Both the position numbers and the translations under genes were made by a program. Below, in pieces: positions 23,291 to 33,659 of a stretch of DNA of 64,000 nt; the stretch's first letter is position 1, and every line of letters begins with the position of its first letter. Source of the DNA: Druceiella hillmani. Its lineage: Eukaryota; Arthropoda; Insecta; Lepidoptera; Hepialidae. Where the stretch lies: NCBI GenBank assembly GCA_039881145.1, contig JAYKKI010000037.1, positions 12,819,501-12,883,500 on the forward strand. The letters are read 5' to 3'. The notes beneath the pieces were generated by a model. The model had not been told where the DNA came from. It ran no database searches and worked only from the letters and a program-made list of their open reading frames with translations.

Positions 23291-24299
23291 TATAAGCCCC
23301 CGTAAATAGTAAACAGTTTACCCTTTTTTGGAAGGCTGATGCTTTCGAGTGGTTATTTGGTTATTTAAGAGTATTTCTTTCGAGATATTGATGCAATAAG
23401 ATATAAAAGGGGAAGTCCATTGTTGAAGCATTTCGATCTCGGATCAATTAGAGGCGAAGAGGAAAGCAAATAAGGGCCGCTTGAATACTTTGACAGAAAA
23501 TGTTTTCATTTTTAAACTGAAACGAATGAAGATCGGGTGTCTCGAAAGGGAAAAAAATTAAATTGGCATAAATATGTTAACACATAAAAATTAATGAAAA
23601 ATTGTATAAAAGGTCTTTTTTCTATGTATATTTATAATGAAAAATAATTTTAAAAATAAATTTAAATAAAATTTATACTTTTATGGAAGGAAATGTGGTA
23701 AACCATACTTCGAAGAATTGATAAAAAAAATATTGTAATTCACGCGACACGCATGAAACGCGACCTGTTTTATTATCATCTATATTGCACATTATATTAC
23801 AGGATTTAAACAAAACATATGTTATGACTTAATTTTTATATTGAAAATGGACCACTGGCTTTTATCAATAAGTCTGTATGGTGCTTTTACTTGTATCTGC
23901 ATTAAAGCACTCAACGGATCACCCCAATTTTTTGTTACTAAATTAGTTAAGTTGCAATATTTTTCTAGGAAATGATTATTATCCTAATTAAAAAAAATAA
24001 AACGATACAATATTTTTAAAATAATTAACATTTTGGAGATCACAATTATTAGAATGAAACAAACATGATATAACTATGACTGTTTAGTATTATTTTTATT
24101 TCTTCAGTGCTTATTTTGTAATAGAAATTTTTTAGATATAGATATTTTGTAAAATTAAATATTGTGCGCGATTTCTTTCTTCAAATATAATAAACCTGTT
24201 TAATACGAGTTGATTTCATACTCACTTGAGTACATGTGAAAATTAATTTATTACTTTTAATAGAGCTTCCATTAAATTAGATATAAATATTAATATAAT
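23291..24299. other. Non-coding stretch
   Basis: Nothing gene-like. GGATCAATTAGAGGCGAAGAGG near 23441 is the tail of the GC-richer pocket. Confidence 0.5.
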
Positions 24300-24420
24300 T
24301 TTTCAATACGTAAATATACTGCATTTTCACAGGCGTAAAGCAAATAATCTGGTTGCCTATATTTTTTAAATTTATTAATGCAAGGTACACAAAAGTAATT
24401 TCGTAATATTTTTTTTATAA
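24300..24420 (+). repeat. Dispersed repeat fragment (ACAGGCGTAAAG type)
   Basis: CACAGGCGTAAAGCAAAT, then GGTTGCCTATA, then AATTTATTAATGCAA recur in the same order at 28137-28190, and partly at 44220-44270 and 57745-57790. Confidence 0.65.
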
Positions 24421-24523
24421 AAATACGATCAGTGACGTATTTTAAAAGGTCACATCAACTATACTTCAATTGATGGCATCCTTAAGAAAAAAAAATAATG
24501 TAATTTTTACAAAGCAAAGGATG

Positions 24524-24693
24524 TGTTAGTAGTTAATATGTAAGTGACAATGTAATATTTTTTTGTCCATACAAAACTGTTTCGATCGTTTTCTGCCTGT
24601 TAAACCTTCTAAAATCAATGTGACGTACAGGTTAAGTTAAATAACTTCTTCTTTTACCGCAGAATACTTTTGTATTTCATTCAAAATCCATCA
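24524..24693 (+). repeat. Copia 5' LTR, 170 bp
   Basis: Begins TGTTAGTAG and ends AAAATCCATCA (the TG...CA rule). It is homologous throughout to 26183-26351, including GTAAGTGAC near the start and TCTTCTTTTAC-GCAGAATAC near the end. Confidence 0.95.
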
Positions 24694-24712
24694 GGTTACG
24701 GACCCAGACACG
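24694..24712 (+). other. Copia primer-binding site, internal initiator-tRNA type
   Basis: GGTTACGGACCCAGACACG abuts the LTR directly. It closely matches the complement of the anticodon arm region of eukaryotic initiator tRNA-Met (GGTTATGGGCCCAGCACG). This is the half-tRNA priming known for Drosophila copia. Two or three mismatches have accumulated. Confidence 0.8.
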
Positions 24713-24864
24713 TAATCCTGCCGTAATTAATTAAACAAAGAGAAGATTACTGTTTCGTCAAAAAATGCTGTTGGCGTCGGCGTGGGCTGCGTTTTGAGGT
24801 TAAGCCGGCAGGAAGGAAAACTTTCTTGTCGAGCAAGAACGGAACGAGCAGAAAGAATACGACG

Positions 24865-25068
24865 ATGGAAGATAGCTTTAAAATACCTGGATTGCATGTG
24901 AAGCTGGAAGCATCATCAAATTGGAATCTACGGAAGTTTCAATGTGTCATTTTTCTACGAAGTCAAGATTTACTTGAAGTAGTAGAAGGAAAGAGTATCA
25001 AACCGGAGCCGGGGCTGATAAGGCTGCATGGGACAAGAAAGACGCAAAAGCCCAAACATAGCTTTTAA
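24865..25068 (+). pseudogene. Copia gag, N-terminal part (broken)
   Basis: Starts at ATG 24865 (MEDSFKIPGLHVKLEAS) and contains W-L-KFQCVIFLRSQDLLEVVEG, the conserved copia gag pattern of a tryptophan, then F...FL...DL-EVV-G. The frame in the element shifts near 25010: after KPEPG the expected DKAAWDKKDAKAQT continues in another frame, while this one runs to a stop at 25068. Confidence 0.85.
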
Positions 25069-25109
25069 CAAGAATGTCGGAAAACGCGATGATGCATATT
25101 ATAACTTGC

Positions 25110-25450
25110 TCTACGTCTGGGAGGAAAGTGGCTAGTGTTTACCTACAAAAATATGAAACAAGCATCCACAACGAGCAACAGCGTTTCTTCCAATACAAAT
25201 ACGAGGAGGGCATAAAGATATCTATTTGTTGTCTAAAATAGAAGAATTGAAAAATTAACTAAAACAGATGGGAAAAGAGATTTCCGAAAAATTCATCATT
25301 ACAAAGCTATTGATGTCGCTCCCAGATCGTGACAAGCATTTTGTACCTGTATGGAATCCGGAAAATAAACAAACATGCGACAATTTCGTCGCTAGACTAT
25401 TGATTGAAGAGGAGCGATTGAAAGAAAAAGGGGAAATAACTCAGCAATAA
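25110..25450 (+). pseudogene. Copia gag, central part (broken)
   Basis: Reading frame +1 relative to the gag start gives ASVYLQKYETS and QQRFFQYKYEEG with interrupting stops. An open piece at 25268-25450 then contains MGKEISEKFIITKLLMSLPD and ARLLIEEERLK. These are the ISE--ITK-L-SLP and A-LL-EE-R-K signatures of copia gag (UBN2-type domain). Confidence 0.85.
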
Positions 25451-25490
25451 TCGGCTTTAGTTGCAAGGAGAGTGAATACAAAATATAAAG

Positions 25491-25532
25491 TGTTACAAAT
25501 GTTATAGATTGGGACATTATCAAAGCGAGTGT
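25491..25532 (+). pseudogene. Copia gag zinc knuckle
   Basis: The translation CYKCYRLGHYQSEC is an exact CX2CX4HX4C nucleic-acid-binding knuckle, intact despite the damage around it. A second cysteine pair (KKCFYC, near 25590) looks like the start of a second knuckle cut off by the deletion. Confidence 0.85.
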
Positions 25533-25673
25533 GGTAGTAACGTAGACAATCATAATAACAGTTCCGTAAGCAAGAAATCTGATAAGAAGTGTTTTTATTG
25601 TATCATTTTAAAAGCGAGTATTTAGATATGTAAAACACATCATCGATTACAAGTTAGTGTATAAATGCAATAG

Positions 25674-25901
25674 TGACATGTTAATTGGATATTGTCATGC
25701 AAATTGGGGGGGGGGGGGTTAATTGAGAGAAAATCCACCACTGGTTATTGTTTTATGTTTCAAAATTGTTTGATTTCTTGGTTTTCAAAGAAACAAGACA
25801 GCGTTAGTCTGTTCTCTACAGACTCAGGATATGTGGCAATCAGCATGACGTCAAGTGAAGCTGCTGGCTTGTCAATGTATTACAAGATTTTAGTCTTGTA
25901 A
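25674..25901 (+). pseudogene. Copia RNase H region, first fragment, after the deletion junction
   Basis: Before the G run one frame reads DMLIGYCHANW, and after it ERKSTTGYCFMF, SWFSKKQDSVSLFSTDSGYV and then SSEAAGL. These match the copia L-GY-DADWGG...RKSTTGY, W-SKKQ--V-LSSTEAEY and EA blocks of RNase H. A G13 run (25706-25718) replaces the codons between the two frames and shifts the frame. The usual acidic residues of the DADW and STEAEY blocks are partly replaced (H and D). Confidence 0.88.
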
Positions 25902-25945
25902 ATGTTTGCGCTATCACAATATTTAGTCACAATCAAATTACCATA

Positions 25946-26146
25946 ATGGTTGCTAATACTGATTGTGTTAAGCGTTTAAAACATATTGATATTAGATATT
26001 ATTTTATTAAAGAGTTAATAAAGTGCGGTAAAATAAATGTGAAATATTTAAAAACACAAGATCGGATAGCAGATATATTTACAAAGCCATTGAATAAAAA
26101 ATTACTATTGAGATTCATAAATAAGTGTGATCTGTATAGAAAGTAG
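25946..26146 (+). pseudogene. Copia RNase H region, C-terminal fragment
   Basis: Contains KRLKHIDIRYYFIKELI, then KINVKYLKTQDRIADIFTKPL. This is the hallmark KHIDIRYHFIRE...V-YC-T----ADI-TKPL end of copia polyproteins. It stops at 26146, 36 bp before the 3' LTR. Confidence 0.92.
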
Positions 26147-26174
26147 CTTACTTTAGTATTTGTTTTTTTACACT

Positions 26175-26182
26175 GAGGGGGG
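26175..26182 (+). other. Copia polypurine tract
   Basis: GAGGGGGG lies directly against the 3' LTR start TGTTGGTAG, as needed for plus-strand priming. Confidence 0.88.
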
Positions 26183-26351
26183 TGTTGGTAGGTAAGTGAC
26201 GATGTAATTTTTTTTTGTATGGCAATACTGGTTCGTTCGTTTTCTTTCTGTTCAAGCTTCTAACGACAGTGTGCAATGTAAAGATTAAAGTTAAATTAAT
26301 AATATCTTCTTTTACTGCAGAATACCTTTATTTTTCATTCAAAATCCATCA
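26183..26351 (+). repeat. Copia 3' LTR, 169 bp
   Basis: Begins TGTTGGTAG, ends AAAATCCATCA, and aligns to the 5' LTR with small indels. Confidence 0.95.
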
Positions 26352-26356
26352 AGATG

Positions 26357-26640
26357 TTTTTTCATGTATTTGCTTGATTCAACTACACCTTCTTATAAAA
26401 TTTCTTCGCAACTGGTTACTATGAAATAAGAAACTAAACTGGAAGAGCTATGATACTTTCTCATGCGGACCGACAGGCAAACAGATATTTATGACGAAAT
26501 TATAATTCGATTCATTGATGTAAAAATGAGAATTAGTGCGTATAATAAATATATATCGAATACTAAAACTGCATCGTGGTATAAGTTAGAATGTTTAAAA
26601 ATCAAGAGAGACGTTATGATTTCGACTGCGAAAACATATA
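26357..26640 (+). repeat. Dispersed repeat fragment split by the copia insertion
   Basis: GATTCAACTACACCTTCTTA, AAAATTTCTTCGCAACTGG and GCGGACCGACAGGC follow the order of the fragment at 11435-11600. Copia appears to have landed at its edge. Confidence 0.5.
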
Positions 26641-26642
26641 TG

Positions 26643-26645
<3 letters not shown>

Positions 26646-26711
<66 letters not shown>

Positions 26712-26726
26712 ACATACATACATATA
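26646..26726. repeat. (TA)n microsatellite with TG and TACA flanks
   Basis: TATGTGTA, then about 27 TA units, then GTATACATACATACATA. Frames over it on both strands are artefacts. Confidence 0.95.
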
Positions 26727-27329
26727 ATCAATTGATTATTATGAAAACCTATAAAGAATAGACTAGTACGGTTCACAATACATATCCCTCAAATTTTCTC
26801 TACACTACCTGAGAAAACATGTCATAGGGCATAATTACAAATAAAACTAAAATATCGTTTATAAAATATCGTTTGCGATGCTTGTTGAGGCGATGCATCT
26901 CTACAAAATAAAAAGTAAAAATATATGTTGTATTGATTGTTTACTCATTTTCTTCATACAAGAACTGACATGAAAACGAAAACCGTCTTAAGTAAGAGGG
27001 AGGGAAAGAAACAACGCAAGGCGAAAAACGTGTGGCCTACATAGAGAAAATGTGATGAACGATAATGGAGTCATAAAAACACAAAAGCATAAAAGAAGCA
27101 AATAAAGTACATATTTTAAGATAAACGCGTATAATATACTTTTTCCATCTTCGCTTCTTTATACAGAACACATAATTATTTTATTACACGATTTAATGAC
27201 ACGCCACAAAAGATACGTTTTAATAACCTTTTTATCCTTTCAAATCCTATTAGAGAAATATTAAGCTGCTAAATATTAAGTGACAGACGATGTTTACCAC
27301 CCTTAAAAAAACAGGTAGTAGCATTTAAC
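26727..27329. other. Non-coding stretch, nothing seen
   Basis: AT-rich; only AAAATATCGTTTATAAAATATCGTTT (a 15 bp direct repeat near 26848) stands out. Confidence 0.5.
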
Positions 27330-27451
27330 TAAACTTTCAATGAAAATTATTTCGATTTCGATTGCATCAACAATTCTAAAAGATGCAGACGACAAACCCT
27401 TATTTTATACGCGCACCAATGCGCACTTGACTGGTTTTTTATTTTAGAAAG

Positions 27452-27480
<29 letters not shown>
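27330..27480 (+). repeat. GCACTTGGCC-family 3' end followed by (TA)n
   Basis: ATGCGCACTTGACTGGTTTTTT at 27418 is a decayed GCACTTGGCCGGTTTTT end. The microsatellite at 27451-27480 follows within 15 bp. Confidence 0.6.
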
Positions 27481-27483
<3 letters not shown>

Positions 27484-28134
27484 TTTATATGTCTGTTATT
27501 TATACATGGTTGACAGGCATTTATTTTTTTTATTAGCATTTATTTCATATAAATTCAACGGAAAATTTAAAATCAAAATTCTAACATAAAACTGAACATG
27601 CCAGCGTAACATTTTTAACTAACACATAAAAACGTAATTTCAAAACAACCGAACGGACAATAGAAATGATCATCTTCATTTGTAAACAGACAAAAGTTAT
27701 TATAAGAATAAATAAAGGCGAAGTGGAAAAAGCTTGTTCAGGAAACTCAATAACCCTTCAGCGACAAACAATAGACATTTGAATAAAATGATTGCCAAAA
27801 ATTTACGAGCTAAATACAAGAAGACCTAGTTGGAGCGAATCCAGGAATTTAGATAGTAATATAACTACATTTAAACGGAAATGAAAACTGGGAAAGTTTA
27901 CATAAAAAGGGAAAAGTGTCAAGGCCAAGTGAATTAACAACTCGATTTGTTTAGTAATAAATAGCACGATGTTGAAGACTAAATAGATATTCATGAACAT
28001 TAAATTGGATACCTTATACTCTTTGCACACAGTGTTCGAACTAAATAATGCAGAGTATAAGAAGAGTTCGCAACAGAAGGGTTATGTACCAAATTTTTCA
28101 ACACATCATCAATTTTATTGCCTAGTATACATTT
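27481..28134. other. Non-coding stretch, nothing seen
   Basis: The 75-codon minus frame at 27803-28030 is of chance length and has no recognisable features. Confidence 0.45.
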
Positions 28135-28850
28135 CACAGGCGTAAAGGAAATGACTTGAATACTTATATCTCTTTAATTTATTAATATAAATAACTAAAA
28201 AAATTGTTTATTTCAGTGTTTACTAAATTCCTATCTTAGTTCAGATGTTAAATTGTTTTTTCCTATTTTTCACAACTCATATCTAGTGAAAAAGCCACCG
28301 TCTTAAACATGTTAAACACGGATAGATTTCGTACCAAGCGGGTTCTATACATTTTAAGGCATTTGTAAACATTTAAGGATAAGTAGTATCTCTAATTAAA
28401 CCATTTTACAATAATAATTTTTGACTGCGTAAATATATTGCCCACCACATCTTTCGCAGGTCTAAAATGTTTAATTCCACATAGAACTAGAAATCGTTGA
28501 CTTTTGGATTTGCACCTTTACTTGTGCTCTAAGACCTGTCATTATGCCGACTTTCAAGACTGTAGGTCGACCGGAAGTATCCTGTAGGTTTTGATGATCG
28601 ATGAGTACGACTATTGTATGAATCAAAAGTAGGATTTAACAGGCCATATCATTTTGGTGCGTGAACCAAAAAACTTGAAATCTTAGGCAATGTGAGGCAA
28701 TAGGCGTCAGTATACAGTATTAATTTCAACTCGACGTCTCAAACCGTTTTTGAGAAAAAAGAGCTTTGCCATACGGACGGACGTACGGAAAACCAAGTGA
28801 TCCTATAAGGCTCCCATTTTTTTTTTAATTTTGAAAGGCAACCCTAAAAA
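28135..28850 (+). repeat. Cluster of dispersed repeat fragments
   Basis: In order: CACAGGCGTAAAGGAAATGAC (28136), ACCAAGCGGGTTCTATAC (28332), GTAGGTTTTGATGATCGATG (28583) and CATACGGACGGACGTACGG (28770), ending in GGCTCCCATTTTTTTTTT. Each is a module of repeats common in Lepidoptera, now diverged and possibly nested. Confidence 0.55.
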
Positions 28851-29424
28851 TATTCCAACCGATTGGGTAAACGAAAAATATATTTTAATCCTCAAGTCTA
28901 GTGGATATCCATAAAAATGGAAATAATATTTTGTTTAATGTCGTATTTAATCTATGCTTTTCTGCAAAATGTCCTTACGATTAGTCTTATATTGAGAAAG
29001 TTATGAAATGAGGGTTCATAGAGTTAAGGGATTGAAATGATAATTCTGTTTGGACACGTATCGTGCCTAGTAAATATATCTAATATTTGTAGTGTTTACT
29101 TTAGTTGATTACTGCCTGCATCTCGCAGCCATAACAGTTTACTTCAGTACTTGACATACAGTCAAGTACTGAAAGAAACATTCTAAATGCAAACACCTGG
29201 TTCTTTTAAAAATACAATTTGAGTGGCATTGCGACAAAAGAAATATTTAATGCGACAGAAGAAAGTAAGGATTGAGCATTATGCTACAGTTAAGTGTATT
29301 AATATTTCAGTTGGCCATATCTTATTATTAACGCATGTTCAAAATTTTACAGTTTAATTAAAAATGAAAATGTATTTGTCGTGTATGTTCTTTCCTCGTG
29401 CACGTTTTTTCTCCTATCATCTTT
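28851..29424. other. Non-coding stretch with one hairpin
   Basis: TTCAGTACTTGAC (29143-29155) pairs exactly with 29161-29173 across ATACA. Nothing else was seen. Confidence 0.6.
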
Positions 29425-30055
29425 TTAAGGTTCCGTATCCAAGGAAAACGGAACTCTAATAACATCATCATGTCTGTCTATCCGTTTGTATGTCGTAGCA
29501 TGGCAAGACTTTCAGCTTAAGTTCGGTGGCAATGAAATTTTATATAAACACGTAATTTAATTACACCATTGTATATAAACTGAAGGAGCACAATTGTTAT
29601 TTTTTTTCGAAAATAAACCATTACCGCGAATCTCTTTTGGGAATTATCTTAAAGATATATAATGTTTTTTTCAAGGAACTCCTCGGACGGGGTGTCATAG
29701 ATAAGGTCTTTCAAAATGCAATAAAAAATGTTACGTTTATTTTAATAACAGTGCTTCGTCGCAAGATACGAGTCTCTAAACTGAAAAATAGTGAAACCTC
29801 ACCCCTTAATTATATATTTCAAAAATTTGTATAGTATGCACTATGGAAGAAAATTGTGTTGGTTAACTTATGTCAGTAAACTAAAGAAATATAGGTAATC
29901 AAGTTATTTATAAAATATATACTAGACAATATATTCACCGAATGAAAAATAACACGATTACTTATAGTTTAATGAAAATACTATGTACCCTCAGTTTTTT
30001 AAACTTTTATACATATTTAACTGAACACGGAACCCTTGTATTGTGAGTTCTACTC
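29425..30055 (-). repeat. Dispersed lepidopteran-type repeat, about 630 bp copy
   Basis: One end reads AAGGTTCCGTATCCAAGG then ACGGAACTCTAAT and CATGTCTGTCTATCCG. The other reads CACGGAACCCTTGTATTG and GAGTTCTACTC, a decayed form of the GGTTCCGT...GAGTCCGACTCGCAC terminus. Both characteristic ends are therefore present. Confidence 0.65.
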
Positions 30056-30239
30056 TTATTTAATACACATATATTTTAGTTATTTAGATTGTACGATTAA
30101 GAATAACAAAGTAGATAACATGCGACAAAAAAAATTGTACTAAGTTACGAAATAAAGCAAAATTCTAATACGTTACACTGTTACGGACAATCCCACAAAC
30201 TACCTGTCGATTATTTGTTACAACAAAAGCTAACGCTAC

Positions 30240-30560
30240 GCATTCAACATTATTATCGCGTTTCCTTCCAAGGACAAGCGCAAAGTGACGGACCGAAAAG
30301 TTAACAGGCGCTTAACGTTTTATCGTCAGACGATTGCGTTAGCCGCCCGCCCGCGGCAAATATGTGCGAGGAAGTTTTGCCATGAAACGATGCGATTACA
30401 AGTTATAAAATTAAAGCTTTCTTTAACGTATCGAATCTTACGCTTTAGTGGCTTCTATTTAACATTTTTGACTGATCTTTTTATATTAATAATATTAAAA
30501 GACGAGGCTTTATTCGCCATTACAATAGCGCGGATACAGATTGGCTCAAGTGTCGATTAA
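30240..30560. other. GC/CpG-richer pocket
   Basis: CGTCAGACGATTGCGTTAGC and CCGCCCGCCCGCGGC near 30326-30358 stand out. A 91-codon plus frame (30285-30560) starts with GTG and shows no recognisable domain. Candidate conserved non-coding DNA. Confidence 0.3.
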
Positions 30561-31439
30561 ACAAAGAATCGCTCGATTATACTAATATCTCGGATTGCAA
30601 TATCAACATTTGTCTGCAGCTGTGCTGTATATTGGATTTTGTATTACAGAGACTGTCATAATGCACGTGTTATCTCCAACTCCTGCATTATGTGTTACGA
30701 ATCTTAATATTCTTACGCTCCTCGATTTTTAAAATACCGGCACAACACGTCCTATTTTCGAAGTGAAAACTTCTTTAGGCGCGTTAGTGATTTTTGGTAG
30801 GGGAAAATCTTATGGGTTCGCGTCAGCAACATGCTAATATTAACAGTATATCTGTAGCTATAAGTATGACGTGTTGGCCAACATTAATGCTGTGTATATC
30901 TGTACAAGTAAAGTTATATTGACTACGAGGAAAGTTCAATGGGTGTATCGTTTAAATTATTTTATATTTTGATTATTATTTTAATTGCTTAATTGTAGAA
31001 TCACTATGCAGCACAACAGTGAGTGGTAAATATGTTATTATTTTACATATAAAAATGAATAACAAAAACAAAGCATTTATTTTCAAATATTTCCAATATT
31101 CGTTTCAACATTTGTATTTAAAATTTTATATTATCTATTTTTAATTTTTTTAATATTTGACCTCTGCAATCCATCATGCAATGAGTATTTCATAGTGACT
31201 TAGGAGTTATCTTACTAGGGTGGTAAAACAAATTTCCAGTTGTTCGATAATATTTTTTCGCGGATTTTGAAATTAAAAATGCTAGAAAACTTTATTAAAC
31301 CATGTTAATTCATAGTTTTAAATTTTCACTTCTATCGACAGTCCCCATGACTGCCCATGTTTTTTTTCTTAAACCTGTAAGAATTATGTTGCACTAGGTA
31401 ACATGATTACTCTGAGCAATATAATAGAAACGTCATCGT
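30561..31439. other. Non-coding stretch, nothing seen
   Basis: A CTATTTTCGAAGTGAAAACTTC-type fragment near 30751 recurs near 42856 (TTTTCGAAATGAAAACTTCC, then TTAGGCGC). It is a short dispersed repeat. Confidence 0.45.
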
Positions 31440-31690
31440 ATATCAACACAATTCCCATATCAAACCGCTCTTACAGAATCTATATATTAATACGTGATGA
31501 GATAGCTTTGCACCTCTTTTTAACCATATTACGCGCACGGAGTTATATGAGATTTGGCATAGTTAAAGTTTATATGATTTTTTCAACTAACACTACCATT
31601 AAATTTTCAATTTCATAGGTATTGCATGGAATTAAAGCAAACAACACACGCTAATGACATATTTGCACACCTTCTCAGCTAACATAATAG
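31440..31690 (+). repeat. Dispersed repeat, second copy of the 9914-10140 module
   Basis: TATATTAATACGTGATGAGA, then TTTGGCATAGTTAAAGTTTAT, then AACACACGCTAATGACATAT follow the same order as at 9914-10140, with similar spacing. Confidence 0.8.
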
Positions 31691-31739
31691 AGCAAATTTC
31701 AAAAAAATATATTCAATGATTATAGAGTCAAAGAGTATA

Positions 31740-31832
31740 CCTCTTTGAAAAAAGAACCTCAATAACGTTTGAACTTAAAAATTTAATTAATTACGGTCGA
31801 ATTTCGACCACTGGGCGATCACTAGTTTAGAT
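31740..31832 (+). repeat. Retroposon-like 3' end
   Basis: Ends CCACTGGGCGATCACTAGTTTAG, comparable with the tail of the TSD-flanked element at 20675-21113. No duplication of the flank was found. Confidence 0.4.
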
Positions 31833-32246
31833 TAAGATAACTCGTTATACCGCATTTCATAAAAATATATCTATTGCTTATTGCTCATTTCATTCCGACA
31901 ATAACCAATAGAGCAATAACATCATTTTGCCGCCGTGCCGTTTATGTATACAAATTTACAATGACATTAATAAACATTTCTTGGCTAAAATCTTTTAATA
32001 ATTCAAAAATATAATAATTAAACCCTACATTTTACGTGTTTCTTTGTTTATTCACCTTAATTAATTTTATTTATTGTCATTCGAATCGCTTGCAGCATTA
32101 TTTCATAAATACTAACATAAGCCATACATGAAATTATTTCATTATTTTTATATTTACGTTAACTGAATAATTGTTAAACATATTTTCGGTTCGTCTTACA
32201 AAATATTTGCTTACTTACCTGGACGCACATCAATGCCATATATGTA
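31833..32246. other. Non-coding stretch, nothing seen
   Basis: Plain AT-rich sequence leading into the foldback element. Confidence 0.45.
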
Positions 32247-32419
32247 TATCGTAACAAATATAGCACTTTATTCGTGATACCATAAATCAGTAGGCCATAA
32301 AATTATTATAAAATCTACTTGATATAGATTTTATAATAATTTCATGGCTCGACATTACACAACTATTTTATTATTATTTTTGAACGTATCACGAACAAAG
32401 TGCTATATTTGTTGCGATA
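32247..32419. mobile_element. Nested palindromic element (MITE or foldback-like)
   Basis: The outer arms 32248-32280 and 32386-32418 pair over 33 bp with 2 mismatches (core AACAAATATAGCACTTT). The inner arms 32294-32316 and 32326-32348 pair over 23 bp with 1 mismatch around the loop ACTTGATAT. The 173 bp unit can fold along most of its length, as many non-autonomous DNA transposons do. No transposase is present and the target duplication is uncertain (possibly TA). Confidence 0.7.
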
Positions 32420-33659
32420 AAAATAAATGAATCAAAACTGCTTTCGCATATCCTTATTTTGACAAGACGGAAAAGCCCTTGACTTCAGCATATCCTCGCA
32501 ATGACAAGACGGAAAAACAAACGCTGCTGCCATTCAATCGGCAGCCAATACAAGATGAATGATAGCGCTATCAAGAGATGTGCTTTTCATCAATATACAA
32601 GAGTATTTTGTAACATCCTAAAGGTTACTGCCATACTAGAATAACAAAATATCCTTTCAACTGTTTTTTTAAGTAAAGGGTTAAGTTATATTCGTTATAC
32701 TAAACACAAAATATTAATAAATAGACAAAAAGAACGAACTTTTTTATAGAAGACCAACTTTAAACAACTATATCAACTGTCACCAAGAATAACAACGTTA
32801 CGCAGACTGACCGCGAAGCACCGGTTGTATAACTGTACATAAATATACGCACGTAGATTTTCTGCCGAATTTCCCCCACAAGAATAGTCCCCCAGAGATT
32901 TCGCCCACTCATCCTTACACTTCCCCCGTCGATTCTGTTTTGCATTTTAGTTATAAACATCTCATTTACACTTTTAGATTTAAACTTCGTTCAACTTAGT
33001 TTTTGTGGTAAGTATTTGTTCAGAATGGGCTCCAAAGCGGTTGTTAGAAAGTTTTTGCCGGTTAGGTACGCCTCCTTATTTGAATGTTCGTAAATTTCTT
33101 TAAGAAATGATGCTAAATTACTGGTAAATCAAGTTAAATGGAGTCCTGTTACTGGATATATAAAGAGATTAAGTTATATAATAATCATAATTACCTTAAA
33201 TTTTATATTAAAACTAGATTTTGCTTACGATTTCTCTTAACGAAAGAATATTTTTATTACAAATCATTTGAGAAAATGTTTGAGCCTTTTGAAAATTAAT
33301 CTTGATAATAAATATGTTTCAATTTATTTTTAATTTATTAATTATATAATTTAAGTTATATTATTTAAGATATAATTTAATTTATTTTTGTTTCGATCCG
33401 CGGTAGCATATTACCGAAAGTCTAAGTTCACTCAATATATAATTTTGAGAGTGTCAACTCTTCACATTTAAAAAAGGTTTTCTGTTACCATTCTTACATA
33501 ATGATGATATATTGAAGTTTAAATGATAAGTAAAGCAAGTTACATTAAAATTTACTAATCAGTACCGTTAAAATAAACTAAATATTATATCATTATAATG
33601 TACCTTTTTACGTTTCTCTATTGTAATGTACAAATAATTTATTTAATTTAGTTTAATTA
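32420..33659. other. Non-coding stretch
   Basis: Near 32455 and 32500 TTTTGACAAGACGGAAAA and AATGACAAGACGGAAAA form a local direct repeat. CTGCTGCCATTCAATCGGC near 32524 recalls TGCTGCCATCTAACGGC at 20990, so a retroposon fragment is likely here. Confidence 0.45.

Larger units (their letters stand above)
24524..26351 (+). mobile_element. Defective Ty1/copia LTR retrotransposon (1.8 kb, internally deleted)
   Basis: All structural landmarks are present: a 5' LTR, an initiator-tRNA-type primer site, gag, a CCHC knuckle, the RNase H end of pol, a polypurine tract and a 3' LTR. The flanks GGATG (24519-24523) and AGATG (26352-26356) form a 5 bp target duplication with one mismatch. An intact copia is about 5 kb. 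Here integrase and nearly all of the reverse transcriptase are missing between about 25600 and 25670. Gag carries frameshifts and stops, and the two LTRs differ at roughly a fifth of positions by eye. The copy is therefore old and cannot act by itself. Confidence 0.95.

Noticed and set aside
32210..32225. ACTTACCTGG, similar to the 5' end of U1 snRNA
   Set aside because: Only about 10 bases match and no stem-loop or Sm site follows.
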